Program-made: the position numbers and the translations under genes
NCBI GenBank assembly: GCA_937981585.1
Contig: CALJOA010000095.1
Location: 1 to 37,792 of the forward strand
Reading direction: 5' to 3'
Origin: an uncultured Pirellulaceae bacterium
Lineage (GTDB): Bacteria; Planctomycetota; Planctomycetia; Pirellulales; Pirellulaceae
Length of the DNA: 37,792 nucleotides
Part shown: positions 9,311 to 17,681 of the stretch, in pieces
Layout: every line of letters begins with the position of its first letter
Numbering within the stretch: position 1 is the stretch's first letter
Notes under the pieces: model-generated
Database searches by the model: none
The model's input: only the letters and a program-made list of their open reading frames with translations
What the model was told of the DNA's origin: nothing

Positions 9311-11545
9311 CTAAAAGCTCATGGCCTTGGTCTGTTCACGAAGCCGCTCAATCCAGTTGGAGACCTTTTCGGACAGGACTTCCCCAAAGCTTCCTCGGGA
9401 AGTCCGAAAGCTCACCAACGCCGGTTGGCCACTACGCATCGCTTGGCTGATGCCCTCGGGCAACTCGATTCGAGCGAGGAAATGCGGGTCAACCAGTTCA
9501 ACCGGGTTCTTCTCTTCGGCTTCGGGATCTTCTGAGGGAGCGCTGTACTTGACGGGCAACGGTCCGCCTGCGGTAGCCGCGAACGCCGGATGGGGCATGT
9601 CGTTTCGACCACGCGGATTCAAATGGCTCAGTTTGGCAGGGAAGTAGCCCGTTCCCTCGCCCCAAATGTGGACTTCTACCTCCTGACCAATGCGGCTTTG
9701 AAAGAGTTCAAAATCGTGTTGCGAAACCATCGCATGCACTTCCTTGCGGTCATCGGATTCGATCGAGCAAAGCTTATGACCGCGAGCCAGATAGGTACCT
9801 TGGTTGGACTGCAGGTCATCGGCAACAACAATTCCACCGGCTGTCGCCCGGACCTCCAACTGGCGTTGCTGCTCCAATCGCTCCTGAAGTCTTTCCTCAA
9901 TTGCAACTCTGTTCTTTAACTCAACGTTGTAGCTGGGCATATTTTCAGCGGTTCGATGTTGCCGCAAGCGAAGCTCGTTGGCTTGCAATTCGATCTTAAG
10001 TTTTTTGACATCGCCATCGACTTGCGGGTTTTTAAGCCGAGCCAACAATTGGTTTTCTCGAACCACCTGGCTTGGCTCGACCAGAATTTCCTCCAGAAAA
10101 CCGCCGACCGGCGTACGGACTTCGTGGCTTTCCTGATAGTCAACGATCGCCGGGGCTTTGATTCGGGAGTACCACGGAGCGTATTGATAGACCGCGAAGC
10201 AAGCAAGTAACAAAGCGGTAGTGAGAACGCAAAATCGCAGCTTGCTCGGCGCTTCGGTCGTCTCTTCGGGCGTATAAACCATTTTGAGCAGTTTGATGAT
10301 CGGCCAAAAAACCCAAACGCAGATTGCCATGAAGGCCAGAATAATTCCGGCACCGAAGAAAAGTGATTCGGCTGCGATCGCCAAACCAACACAGATTAGG
10401 ACCTTCCAAATCAAAGCCAAAATTGCGTAAGTCCCGACAATCCAGGCTCGGCCTTCGGGCCAGCTCGGTTTTTTGGCTTCCAATCCAAGGTAGAACTTTT
10501 TGCCTACCCACTTAATCCACTGCTGGCCGTGGGTTCCAAGGTTTGGCATCTCGAGCCAATCGGAAAGCATGTAATAGCCGTCGAACCGCATCAACGGGTT
10601 CGCGTTGAAGAACAAAGTCGTCACACTTCCTGCCAGCATGATGTTAAAGCAATGTTGTCTGACAACGCCAACATCGGAGTAACACCAGATGATCGCCGCA
10701 ACCGCCGCGCAGAAGACTTCGACGTACATACCGGCGCCGGCAACGAAGATTCGATGCCACTTCGACGGGAATCGCCATGAGCTGGTGACGTCAACAAAAG
10801 GCAACGGGATCATGACAATCATTACCAAACCACATTGCCGAACGTCGCCGCCAAATCGTTTACAAGCAAGCCCGTGGGCCGTTTCATGGAGTAGCTTTAA
10901 TCCCAACCATGCAACGCCAAGCCAAAGCCAGTTGTCGCTTGAAAAGACCGACGAGCCTCCGGTGATCAGATCCCAGTTCGCGGCAGTCTGATAGATTCCC
11001 GTCGCGACCACGGCGCACCAAATCAAAAACATGGGAAAGCTAAACAGCCATCCAAAGACCTGATTGAGCACGGTTAAAAATGCGTCCGGGTTAAACAGCG
11101 AGAACTTCGGCGTAACCGGGTTCATTTTCGCCATCCGCTTTTTCTTGTCCGATTTTTCGAACGCTTCCATCAACCGCCCGGAAGTCCGCGAAGCGTCGGT
11201 GGTTGCCAGTCCGCTATCGATCAGCCATTTGCAAATCGTGATCGCGTCCTGTTCATTGATCGCCTGATCGCCCAACTGGATCGCCGATTGCGAGACGGCT
11301 TTGTTGATCGTTGTGTTGCCGTCGAGGAGCGAGATCAAATGGTATTCAGCCAGCCCAACCCGGTAAAAACGCGAATTGAACTCGTCTTCGATTAAGTAAC
11401 AGGGGGCGTCGTTGTACTCCTGCAAGTGAAACGATAAATCGGTGCGCAATGAGAGCTTGCAGTTGGAAAGCTCAACCGTGCTGTGGTGTGCGGTCGTGTT
11501 GTTGGGTTGGGAATTCAAAGTTGTTCCATGCAAATGTTTTAGCAA
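9311..11545 (-). CDS. PqqD-like / M50 zinc metallopeptidase / HlyD fusion protein
   Basis: A 744-residue polytopic membrane protein. Residues about 30-115 resemble a PqqD-type winged-helix domain (YLIEDEFNSRFYRVG, LLDGNTT). Residues about 160-435 are a membrane-embedded M50 (site-2-protease type) domain with HETAH at 220-224 and the distal motif NPLMRFDG at 316-323, which supplies the expected aspartate zinc ligand. Several hydrophobic segments follow, the last near TALLLACFAVYQY. From about residue 455 the protein is a periplasmic adaptor: a biotinyl/lipoyl-like half (VRTPVGGFLEEILVEPSQVV), a short coiled coil, then the second half (VRATAGGIVVADD) and a beta-barrel region. All visible active-site residues are intact. 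It could cleave the substrate's leader while also acting as an adaptor; that role is inferred. Confidence 0.88.
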   Translation of the reverse strand: MLKHLHGTTLNSQPNNTTAHHSTVELSNCKLSLRTDLSFHLQEYNDAPCYLIEDEFNSRFYRVGLAEYHLISLLDGNTTINKAVSQSAIQLGDQAINEQDAITICKWLIDSGLATTDASRTSGRLMEAFEKSDKKKRMAKMNPVTPKFSLFNPDAFLTVLNQVFGWLFSFPMFLIWCAVVATGIYQTAANWDLITGGSSVFSSDNWLWLGVAWLGLKLLHETAHGLACKRFGGDVRQCGLVMIVMIPLPFVDVTSSWRFPSKWHRIFVAGAGMYVEVFCAAVAAIIWCYSDVGVVRQHCFNIMLAGSVTTLFFNANPLMRFDGYYMLSDWLEMPNLGTHGQQWIKWVGKKFYLGLEAKKPSWPEGRAWIVGTYAILALIWKVLICVGLAIAAESLFFGAGIILAFMAICVWVFWPIIKLLKMVYTPEETTEAPSKLRFCVLTTALLLACFAVYQYAPWYSRIKAPAIVDYQESHEVRTPVGGFLEEILVEPSQVVRENQLLARLKNPQVDGDVKKLKIELQANELRLRQHRTAENMPSYNVELKNRVAIEERLQERLEQQRQLEVRATAGGIVVADDLQSNQGTYLARGHKLCSIESDDRKEVHAMVSQHDFELFQSRIGQEVEVHIWGEGTGYFPAKLSHLNPRGRNDMPHPAFAATAGGPLPVKYSAPSEDPEAEEKNPVELVDPHFLARIELPEGISQAMRSGQPALVSFRTSRGSFGEVLSEKVSNWIERLREQTKAMSF

Positions 11546-11560
11546 TGTATTTTCAGGCTT

Positions 11561-11857
11561 GGTAACCCGACGCGTGAGCGAGGGACCGTCCCTCGCTCAC
11601 GCTTTGTGAAGTTGCACATTGCCAGCCTCGAAGAGGCGACAGGATGTAGCCCCATGCGTCAGCATGGGGGTATCGGCTCGCATAACCTCATAAGCCGCGA
11701 AGCGGCGACAGGAATTGAACATCAAGCTTTCCTGTCGTCGCTTCGCGACTTTGCGATTATTTTGTTCATTTTTCCGTGGGCTTACACCCACGGCTACATC
11801 CTGCCACCGCTTCGCGGTTGAAAGTGTGCAACTTCAAAACTCTCGCTTCGGGTTACC
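11561..11857. repeat. Nested foldback element filling an intergenic gap
   Basis: Four perfect or near-perfect inverted pairs are nested: GGTAACCCGA 11561-11570 with 11848-11857; TGAAGTTGCACA 11607-11618 with 11825-11836; CAGGATGTAGCC 11640-11651 with 11792-11803; and an 18-bp pair 11697-11714 with 11729-11746 (17 of 18 match). Extra local hairpins lie at 11572-11602 and 11774-11793 (CCGTGGG/CCCACGG). The element occupies nearly the whole gap between the GAF-HlyD and M50-HlyD genes. The short frames inside it look like by-products of the palindrome, not genes. Confidence 0.8.
11572..11602. promoter_or_regulatory. Perfect 15-bp hairpin just upstream of the M50-HlyD start
   Basis: GCGTGAGCGAGGGAC is followed, after one base, by its exact complement. 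It ends 27 nt before the M50-HlyD ATG (11545) on the minus strand. With no T tract on that strand it is more likely to affect mRNA stability or translation than to terminate. Confidence 0.6.
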
Positions 11858-11862
11858 ATTTT

Positions 11863-13848
11863 TCAGAACCCAACCGCTGTAACAATCTTCTCCCAAGGCC
11901 GATGGAACAGCGACCAGCCCAGTGAGCGCTTCTTGCCGTAGACTTTGGCGCTTCCGTTCATCCCTGGTCGAACCGCTCCGTCTTTGTTTTCCAGTACGGC
12001 TTCGGCGATAAAGACATTTTCGTCATTGCGAATCGTCGAACTGGGGCGAATCCTCTCGACGATTCCTTCGATTGTTTCTGTTCCAAATCCATCAAACCGA
12101 AACTTCACCGTTTGATTGGCTTGGACATGCATGACTTCGTCCGCTGGGATCGCCAGCTCGACGCGCAGGGGCGTGATTGGGGCGATTTCGTAAAGCGTTT
12201 GGCCAAGAGTCACCGGATAGTTTTCACGTTTGTCGATGCTTCCCGAAAGCACAACGCCATCGGTCGTGCTTTTGATCTTAAGATTGGACTGTTTGTCTTC
12301 GAGGATGCTCAATTCGGCTTCCAGCGAAACCCGCTTGAGGCCCGACTCGATTGACTTGGCAATCTCTCCGTGTGCCAGATACGAATCGTGTTCCGTCGCG
12401 GCTTGGTTGGCTTGGGCAACGATATCGGCGATCTGAAAACCAATTTCACGACCGTCCATCTTGGCCAGAATTTGCCCCTTGCTGACAGTGTCGCCGGGCT
12501 CAACAAAAGTCGTCTCAAGCAAGCCATCGTGCGGCGCGACGCTAAAGCTCCGGACCACCGGTTCGGCGGTGCAGTTTGCATTGATTCGATAGGACACTGG
12601 AATGAACATTGCGATCAGAGAAATCAAAGCCAACGCCAGGGCCGCCCATTTCGTATTGGTTTTCTCTTTCGAAATAAACATTCGTTGAAGTTTTCTAAGC
12701 CACCCGCCCTGGGCCGTTTTTACGACCGCGAGACAACTGCCCAGTGGATACTCAAGCGCGTTGATGAGGTTTCGCGTCGAAGGATTGCGATCTAGATTTC
12801 GATTGCCCATGATCGAAACCGCGCCGATGGCCTCTTCGTCCTGATTGCGAAGCGGAATCGTAATGGCGGCTTCGACCCGCATGTGCTGAGCCAGCTTTTT
12901 GTGTGACAGTGCCGGGCTGGATTGCTTGTTCGGTGGCGCGGGGAACGAAGTGTACTGGCCACGTAAAATCGCCTCGTCAAACGCACTTTGAATCAACGTC
13001 GTGCTCCGCGATTGATTGTCGAATTCTGCCATTGATGACAGCGCCGTCATCCGGCAGGACGCGAGGCTCGACTTCTTCAATCCGACCGCAACGTAGTCAC
13101 AACGAAAGTAGGATTGCAGTTCATTGGCGAGTTCAACACATGCGTCTTTGAGCGTCTCGCACGATTCGACTTTGCCAACCAGCTCCAACACCGAAGCGGT
13201 ACTGCGAACCTCAACCGCCATCGACGTCAGTTGGTCGCGTGAGCGCCAAAGGTCGAAATGGTTGGCGACCGATTGGCAGATTGCCAATGATTCAGTGCAG
13301 CGATGTTTGTCGTCCTGGACGATGCCGCAAATCACAGCCGTCGTGGAGTCGTCGATGAAAAATGGAACACACGCAAACAGACTGCCTCGAAGCTTTTCCG
13401 ATTTCAGAATCTGCGGTTCGGACTTGCCGATGACAGCCATCGCAGATTCAACCAGTTGTTGCCGCATCGCCTGGTTGTTGAGGCCGGGGTTGCTGAAGCG
13501 CGACTCGACAATCGAACCCTCTCCACGGTTGGTGAACTCAACCCAAGCCGAACCGAACATTCGGCCACGCGTTGAAACGGCGTCCATGAACCGCTTAGCC
13601 AGTTGATTTTTGTCTTCGGTCGTCGTCGCGATCGCGCGAAGGTCTTCGAATAGATCAACCAAATGCGCGACGTCTTTGCTTTTGACAACCGATTTGAGTT
13701 TGAACTGTGATTTAGAAGTCTGATTCGGGTCGGATGGCGTTGCTTCGCGCCGGTCGACTTGCGGGACCGCTTGGACGTCCGGTGTCACGCTCACCACCGG
13801 TTGAGCGGCGGTTTGTGGAGGCTGAGCTGGGTCGGCGTTATTGGACAT
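11863..13848 (-). CDS. GAF-domain / transmembrane / HlyD adaptor fusion
   Basis: A 661-residue protein with an unusual order. A Pro/Gln-rich N-terminus (1-50) is followed by two GAF-like regions, about 60-205 and 215-375. The second is the clearer (FRCDYVAVGLKK; VEAAITIPLRNQDEEAIGAVSI). A single hydrophobic segment lies at about 401-418 (WAALALALISLIAMFIPV). The C-terminal third is a membrane-fusion-protein fold: lipoyl-like halves (APHDGLLETTFVEPGDTVSKGQ and, after a short coiled coil, IKSTTDGVVLSGSID) and a beta-barrel region ending near residue 640. The GAF part should be cytoplasmic and the adaptor part periplasmic, so it could link a cytoplasmic signal or the SecA-like motor to the envelope machine. 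That function is inferred; the domain order is visible in sequence. Confidence 0.85.
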   Translation of the reverse strand: MSNNADPAQPPQTAAQPVVSVTPDVQAVPQVDRREATPSDPNQTSKSQFKLKSVVKSKDVAHLVDLFEDLRAIATTTEDKNQLAKRFMDAVSTRGRMFGSAWVEFTNRGEGSIVESRFSNPGLNNQAMRQQLVESAMAVIGKSEPQILKSEKLRGSLFACVPFFIDDSTTAVICGIVQDDKHRCTESLAICQSVANHFDLWRSRDQLTSMAVEVRSTASVLELVGKVESCETLKDACVELANELQSYFRCDYVAVGLKKSSLASCRMTALSSMAEFDNQSRSTTLIQSAFDEAILRGQYTSFPAPPNKQSSPALSHKKLAQHMRVEAAITIPLRNQDEEAIGAVSIMGNRNLDRNPSTRNLINALEYPLGSCLAVVKTAQGGWLRKLQRMFISKEKTNTKWAALALALISLIAMFIPVSYRINANCTAEPVVRSFSVAPHDGLLETTFVEPGDTVSKGQILAKMDGREIGFQIADIVAQANQAATEHDSYLAHGEIAKSIESGLKRVSLEAELSILEDKQSNLKIKSTTDGVVLSGSIDKRENYPVTLGQTLYEIAPITPLRVELAIPADEVMHVQANQTVKFRFDGFGTETIEGIVERIRPSSTIRNDENVFIAEAVLENKDGAVRPGMNGSAKVYGKKRSLGWSLFHRPWEKIVTAVGF

Positions 13849-13896
13849 TGCTAATTCTTAAGGTTGAGTTCTGAACGTTGGTTGAACATAAATTCT

Positions 13897-13962
13897 TGGG
13901 AGTGCCGAGCTCTTGCTGAGCCGTTGTCATCTGACGCTTCAGGCTCGGCAGGACCTTCGCCC
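13897..13962. repeat. Imperfect palindromic repeat, copy 2
   Basis: Starts with gggagtgccgagctcttgct, near-identical to the left arm of the palindrome at 6885-6950. The right side (atctgacgct, then ggctcggcaggaccttcgcc) also matches that copy with scattered changes. It lies in the 159-bp gap between the HlyD and GAF-HlyD genes. Confidence 0.65.
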
Positions 13963-14007
13963 GCCCGAGGCCGCGATTTGTCAATCGCAGCCTAAGCCGC
14001 CGGTATT

Positions 14008-15213
14008 TCAACGTCTGTTCCTTTCGGTTTTCCCTGCTGTCGTTCTTTTTGATTGACGAGTGCTGCTTGACTCAAGGATTCGGCAGCGAACTCCACTTCG
14101 AAAATCCCCAGATTCGTTATCCACGAGAACTTCAACTCGAACGCGACCACTGTCGGCATTGGTGATTGGAGCGACGTACTCAACGGTTCCCTCCGTTCGC
14201 TGGTTAGTTTCGGGTAGAAGCAGGTTTACAACGTCGCCCGATTTGATCGAAGCCGCACGTCCGGTCGGCAGGTAAAAGACAACTCGCAGCGTTTCCAGCT
14301 GGACGACGGTTGCAATATGCGGATCGGCATTGGAAACGTACTCGCCAGGTTTACGCCTGACATCGATGACGACTCCGTCGATCGGACTACGCGTTCGGCG
14401 TTGTTCCATTTGAGTTTCAATTCGCTTGGTTTCGAGGGAAGCTTGCTCCTGCTCTTCGACGATGGCCTCGATGTTTTGCTGAGCCAGATCGACCTCTGTT
14501 TTCGCTTTTTCGACTTCTTCGGGGCTTCCGGCTTGGTCTTCGAGAAGCTTGACTCGCTTGTGATAACTTTTGGTCTTTGCATTAAACTCGACTTCGGCGG
14601 CCCTCAAGCGAGCTTTGGAACTCGCTTTGGCCAACGCCAGTCGCTTGGAAGCTTCGAGGACCGTCATGTCGAGTTCGAACAACAGGTCATCGGCCGTGAC
14701 GGTGTCTCCTCGTTTGACGACAACCTTCCCAATGATCCCGGTTTCGGCGGCCGCGATTTTGATTGTTTCAATCGGTTCGGTAAACGCTTCCTCGCCCGCC
14801 GATCCGATTCGCGAAGCCATCGTGCTTTTCAAACGAACCGGTGTTGGTAACTCGGCGCCTCTTGCCAAATTTCCCGACCGTAGACTTGGGGGCAGTGAAG
14901 CGGTCAACCTCGTTGGATTTTGGGCGACTTCTGGCGGAGCGGCTTTTTGGAAGGCTTTGTCCGATAGTGGGCCGCTGAGCGTTTGACAATGCGCCGAATT
15001 TAGAAAACCGCCGCAGCTCAAAACGCAAAACACGAGCGCCGCCAAAACCGCACTGGCCAATTGGCGCCCATTCAAACCTCGGTTGCCCCGACGAGCCGAC
15101 TTGGCAATTGTGGTTCCGATTCCGATTGATTGATTAAGTTGCATGATGGCTTGGCGAACTCCATGTTCGAATGCGTTGCTCTGTTTTTGGGTGGCTGTCG
15201 TGAATTTGATCAT
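14008..15213 (-). CDS. HlyD-family periplasmic adaptor
   Basis: A 401-residue membrane-fusion protein. A basic N-terminus precedes a hydrophobic segment (LASAVLAALVFCVLSC) that ends in a possible lipobox-like cysteine (VLSC) or a signal cleavage site near SAHCQ. A lipoyl-like half follows (IKIAAAETGIIGKVVVKRGD), then a long charged coiled coil (about residues 190-275), the second lipoyl half (RSPIDGVVIDVRRKPGEYV) and a beta-barrel domain (LRVVFYLPTGRAASIKSGD). The ATG at 15213 begins 12 nt after the SecA-like stop, so the two are probably co-translated. An internal ATG at 15144 would give a shorter leader and cannot be excluded. It is the simplest of the three adaptors in the cluster. Confidence 0.87.
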   Translation of the reverse strand: MIKFTTATQKQSNAFEHGVRQAIMQLNQSIGIGTTIAKSARRGNRGLNGRQLASAVLAALVFCVLSCGGFLNSAHCQTLSGPLSDKAFQKAAPPEVAQNPTRLTASLPPSLRSGNLARGAELPTPVRLKSTMASRIGSAGEEAFTEPIETIKIAAAETGIIGKVVVKRGDTVTADDLLFELDMTVLEASKRLALAKASSKARLRAAEVEFNAKTKSYHKRVKLLEDQAGSPEEVEKAKTEVDLAQQNIEAIVEEQEQASLETKRIETQMEQRRTRSPIDGVVIDVRRKPGEYVSNADPHIATVVQLETLRVVFYLPTGRAASIKSGDVVNLLLPETNQRTEGTVEYVAPITNADSGRVRVEVLVDNESGDFRSGVRCRILESSSTRQSKRTTAGKTERNRR

Positions 15214-15225
15214 GCGTTTGATTGC

Positions 15226-17166
15226 TTAAGCGAGTTTGGCGATTGATTCCTGAACGGTTTCCATCCACTTGTCGTGGACAACCATTTTCCTGCGGGCGTT
15301 GAAGCCGATTTTTTCGATCCGGGTTTGAAGGTCTTCAATTTGACTGTCGAAAGTCTGGCGGCACTCACCGACTCCGTCGACCGCTGTCTTTTTGATCGTG
15401 TCACCTAACGACTCGTCGAATCGGGTGATCAATTCGTCTTCGGCGCTAACAAAGAACTGGCAAGATCCAGGATCAGATTGACGAGCGCTTCGTCCAATCA
15501 ACTGCCGGTCAACACGAGGCGAGTCGTGATGCTCGGCGACGATGACGTGAAGCCCTCCAGCAGATCTGGCGTTGTCATCGAGTTTGATATCCGTTCCACG
15601 TCCCGCCATGTTGGTGGCGATAGTGATCGAACCAGATTTTCCGGCTTCGCCAATGATCGAAGCCTCGTCATCATCCTGGGTGCCATTGAGAACAACATGT
15701 GGTTGCGATTGAAGCTTCAGCAGCTCCGCGATACGGCGGCTTTGCGTGATCGTCCGCGTACCCACGAGAACCGGTTGCCCGCCGCGAGATCGTTTAATCG
15801 CGTCTTCGACGATCGCGACGTACTTCGACTCGGCGTCCCCGAAGTAGCGTGACGCGACTGGAACCCGGCCTGACGGTTTGTTGCGCTCGATCTTGACGAT
15901 CGGCAACCCATAGAACTCCATCATCTCGGCTTCGTTGCCCAGCGCCGTTCCAGTCATCCCGGAGACTTGATGGTAAAACGCAAAGTACCGTTGACGGGTG
16001 ATTCGAGCTTCGATGTCACGTTCTTGGGTCAACGGAACGTTCTCGCGCGCTTCGATGGCTTGGTGAAGTCCGCTTCGCCATTTCCGCTCGTCGTGCAAAC
16101 GTCCGGTATTGGGATCGACGATTACAATTTCATTGTCCGAGACGACGTAGTCGATGTCCCGGTTAAGCATGATTTTTGCACGCAGCGATTGTTCGATGTA
16201 TTGGGACCACGGCCGTTGAAGTCGGCTTTGCACATCGGGCAACAGATGCTCGTGAATCAGTTTCCAACCATCATCGGTCAGCTTGATCGACTTTTTAACC
16301 CAATCGACTTCGTAGCCATTGGGATCGTCGAGCATATCGGCCACGCGAATCGCTTCGTTGTAAACGACCGGATCGGGAATCGTCGCTCCACCTGTTCCCG
16401 ATAGGATCAACGGCGTTGCGGCTTCATCGATTAGGACGCTGTCGGCTTCGTCGATGATTGCGAACGACAAAGGCCGCTGGAGCAGTTCGACCGAACGCCC
16501 ATCCATTCCACGCAGGCGGCTGAGAAACCGAGTTCCCAAGGGCAGCTTAGGGCGGTTTCGCAAAGCCAGTTGGTCACGGAGAAAATCGAATCCGAATTCG
16601 TATCCGGTCCCGTAAGTGATGTCCTGCATGTAAGCGTTTTGTTTGTCCGCAGTTTCCTGATCGCTTTGGATGAAGCCAGCCGTCAGTCCCAACGCGTCAA
16701 ACACCGGCTTGAGTTCTTCGTGATCGCGCTCGGCAAGGTAAGCGTTGGTTGTCGCGACGTGGACGCCTTTTCCAGTGAATCCGTACAGCACGGCCGGCAG
16801 TCCGCAGGTCACCGTTTTGCCTTCGCCAGTTTGCATTTCCGCAATCGCGCCGGTTGCCAACACCAGCCCGCCTAACAACTGACAGTCGTAGTAGACTTTG
16901 CCGGTGGTTCGTCGTAGTGCCTCGGTGGTCAATGAAAACGACTCGACGACTGCATCACGTGAAAGAACCGACAGTTCCTGATCCTGGACGCGGGACCTCA
17001 ACTGCTCCGAGTGTTCGATCAATTTCGATTCGCTGCAACCTTCGATTTCGGCGGCGCGTTTTCGGATCTGACGCAACAACTGGTGATCTGACGAACGGGC
17101 ATGATGCATCCGAGGCCAAACTCGGTCGACAAGCGAACGGAATGGTTTGATGGTTTTCATGCGCAC
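15226..17166 (-). CDS. SecA-like ATPase lacking the C-terminal region
   Basis: A 646-residue SecA paralogue; housekeeping SecA is usually 800-1000 residues or more. Walker A is QTGEGKT (112-118) and the DEAD box is IIDEAD (237-242). The preprotein cross-linking domain is recognisable (IVIVDPNTGRLHDERKWRSG; LHQAIEARENV). SGMTGTA (402-408) and the second motor domain (TIATNMAGRGTDIKL; RQLIGRSARQSDPG) are intact, so ATPase activity is likely. The protein ends about 55 residues after the motor, near the start of the helical scaffold. The helical wing/two-helix finger that inserts into SecY and the zinc-binding tail are therefore missing. It is the first gene of the minus-strand secretion cluster and the only ATPase in it, which suggests it serves that cluster and not general Sec export. 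Confidence 0.9.
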   Translation of the reverse strand: MRMKTIKPFRSLVDRVWPRMHHARSSDHQLLRQIRKRAAEIEGCSESKLIEHSEQLRSRVQDQELSVLSRDAVVESFSLTTEALRRTTGKVYYDCQLLGGLVLATGAIAEMQTGEGKTVTCGLPAVLYGFTGKGVHVATTNAYLAERDHEELKPVFDALGLTAGFIQSDQETADKQNAYMQDITYGTGYEFGFDFLRDQLALRNRPKLPLGTRFLSRLRGMDGRSVELLQRPLSFAIIDEADSVLIDEAATPLILSGTGGATIPDPVVYNEAIRVADMLDDPNGYEVDWVKKSIKLTDDGWKLIHEHLLPDVQSRLQRPWSQYIEQSLRAKIMLNRDIDYVVSDNEIVIVDPNTGRLHDERKWRSGLHQAIEARENVPLTQERDIEARITRQRYFAFYHQVSGMTGTALGNEAEMMEFYGLPIVKIERNKPSGRVPVASRYFGDAESKYVAIVEDAIKRSRGGQPVLVGTRTITQSRRIAELLKLQSQPHVVLNGTQDDDEASIIGEAGKSGSITIATNMAGRGTDIKLDDNARSAGGLHVIVAEHHDSPRVDRQLIGRSARQSDPGSCQFFVSAEDELITRFDESLGDTIKKTAVDGVGECRQTFDSQIEDLQTRIEKIGFNARRKMVVHDKWMETVQESIAKLA

Positions 17167-17681
17167 AGCACTTCACAGTAAAAAAGAACAGAGGCCACGC
17201 GCTTCAGAGGCGCGATGGAAGGAACGCACAAGCGCACAGGCCTATGTCGATTGTTCGGAACCAAGTGATGGCATCATGAGATGCGCAGCTTGATTGGTTG
17301 CATGTCGAAATCGACGTAAAGGCTTTGCAACCCTCAAGGTTTAACATTGGCAATCTGGGCACCTTCACGATTTGCGTGAATCGAACCACAAAATCAGAAC
17401 CAGCCGTTTGCGAGTTGCCCGCGAATTCGTCAAACTTGTTACAAGCCGATCGTCAACCGGATTAGTCGTTGCCAACGGCATGAGAAGGTCGGCCTCGACC
17501 GTGTTTCGAACAAGCAAAATTCGCGCCCTTTATCCGTTTTAACAGTACGTTTTACTTATGATGGAAGTTGGCTCTTCAGCAAGCTAAACCGGAGCTGGTT
17601 TTGTTTTCCGCAATCCTTTCGCAATCCGTTTTCACAATCCGTGGCCAATTGAGTCCTGCTTAAATGCACAAGGTTTGACCC
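17167..17681. other. Divergent intergenic region (putative promoters)
   Basis: 515 bp between the divergent SecA-like and YTV-protein genes. It should hold the promoters for both directions. I see no convincing -35/-10 pair, terminator or repeat; TATGAT at 17557-17562 lacks a good -35 box. A 61-codon minus-strand frame here looks non-coding. Confidence 0.4.

Noticed and set aside
11597-11821. Two opposing frames of about 64-71 codons
   Set aside because: Both lie inside the nested foldback element and are palindrome by-products.
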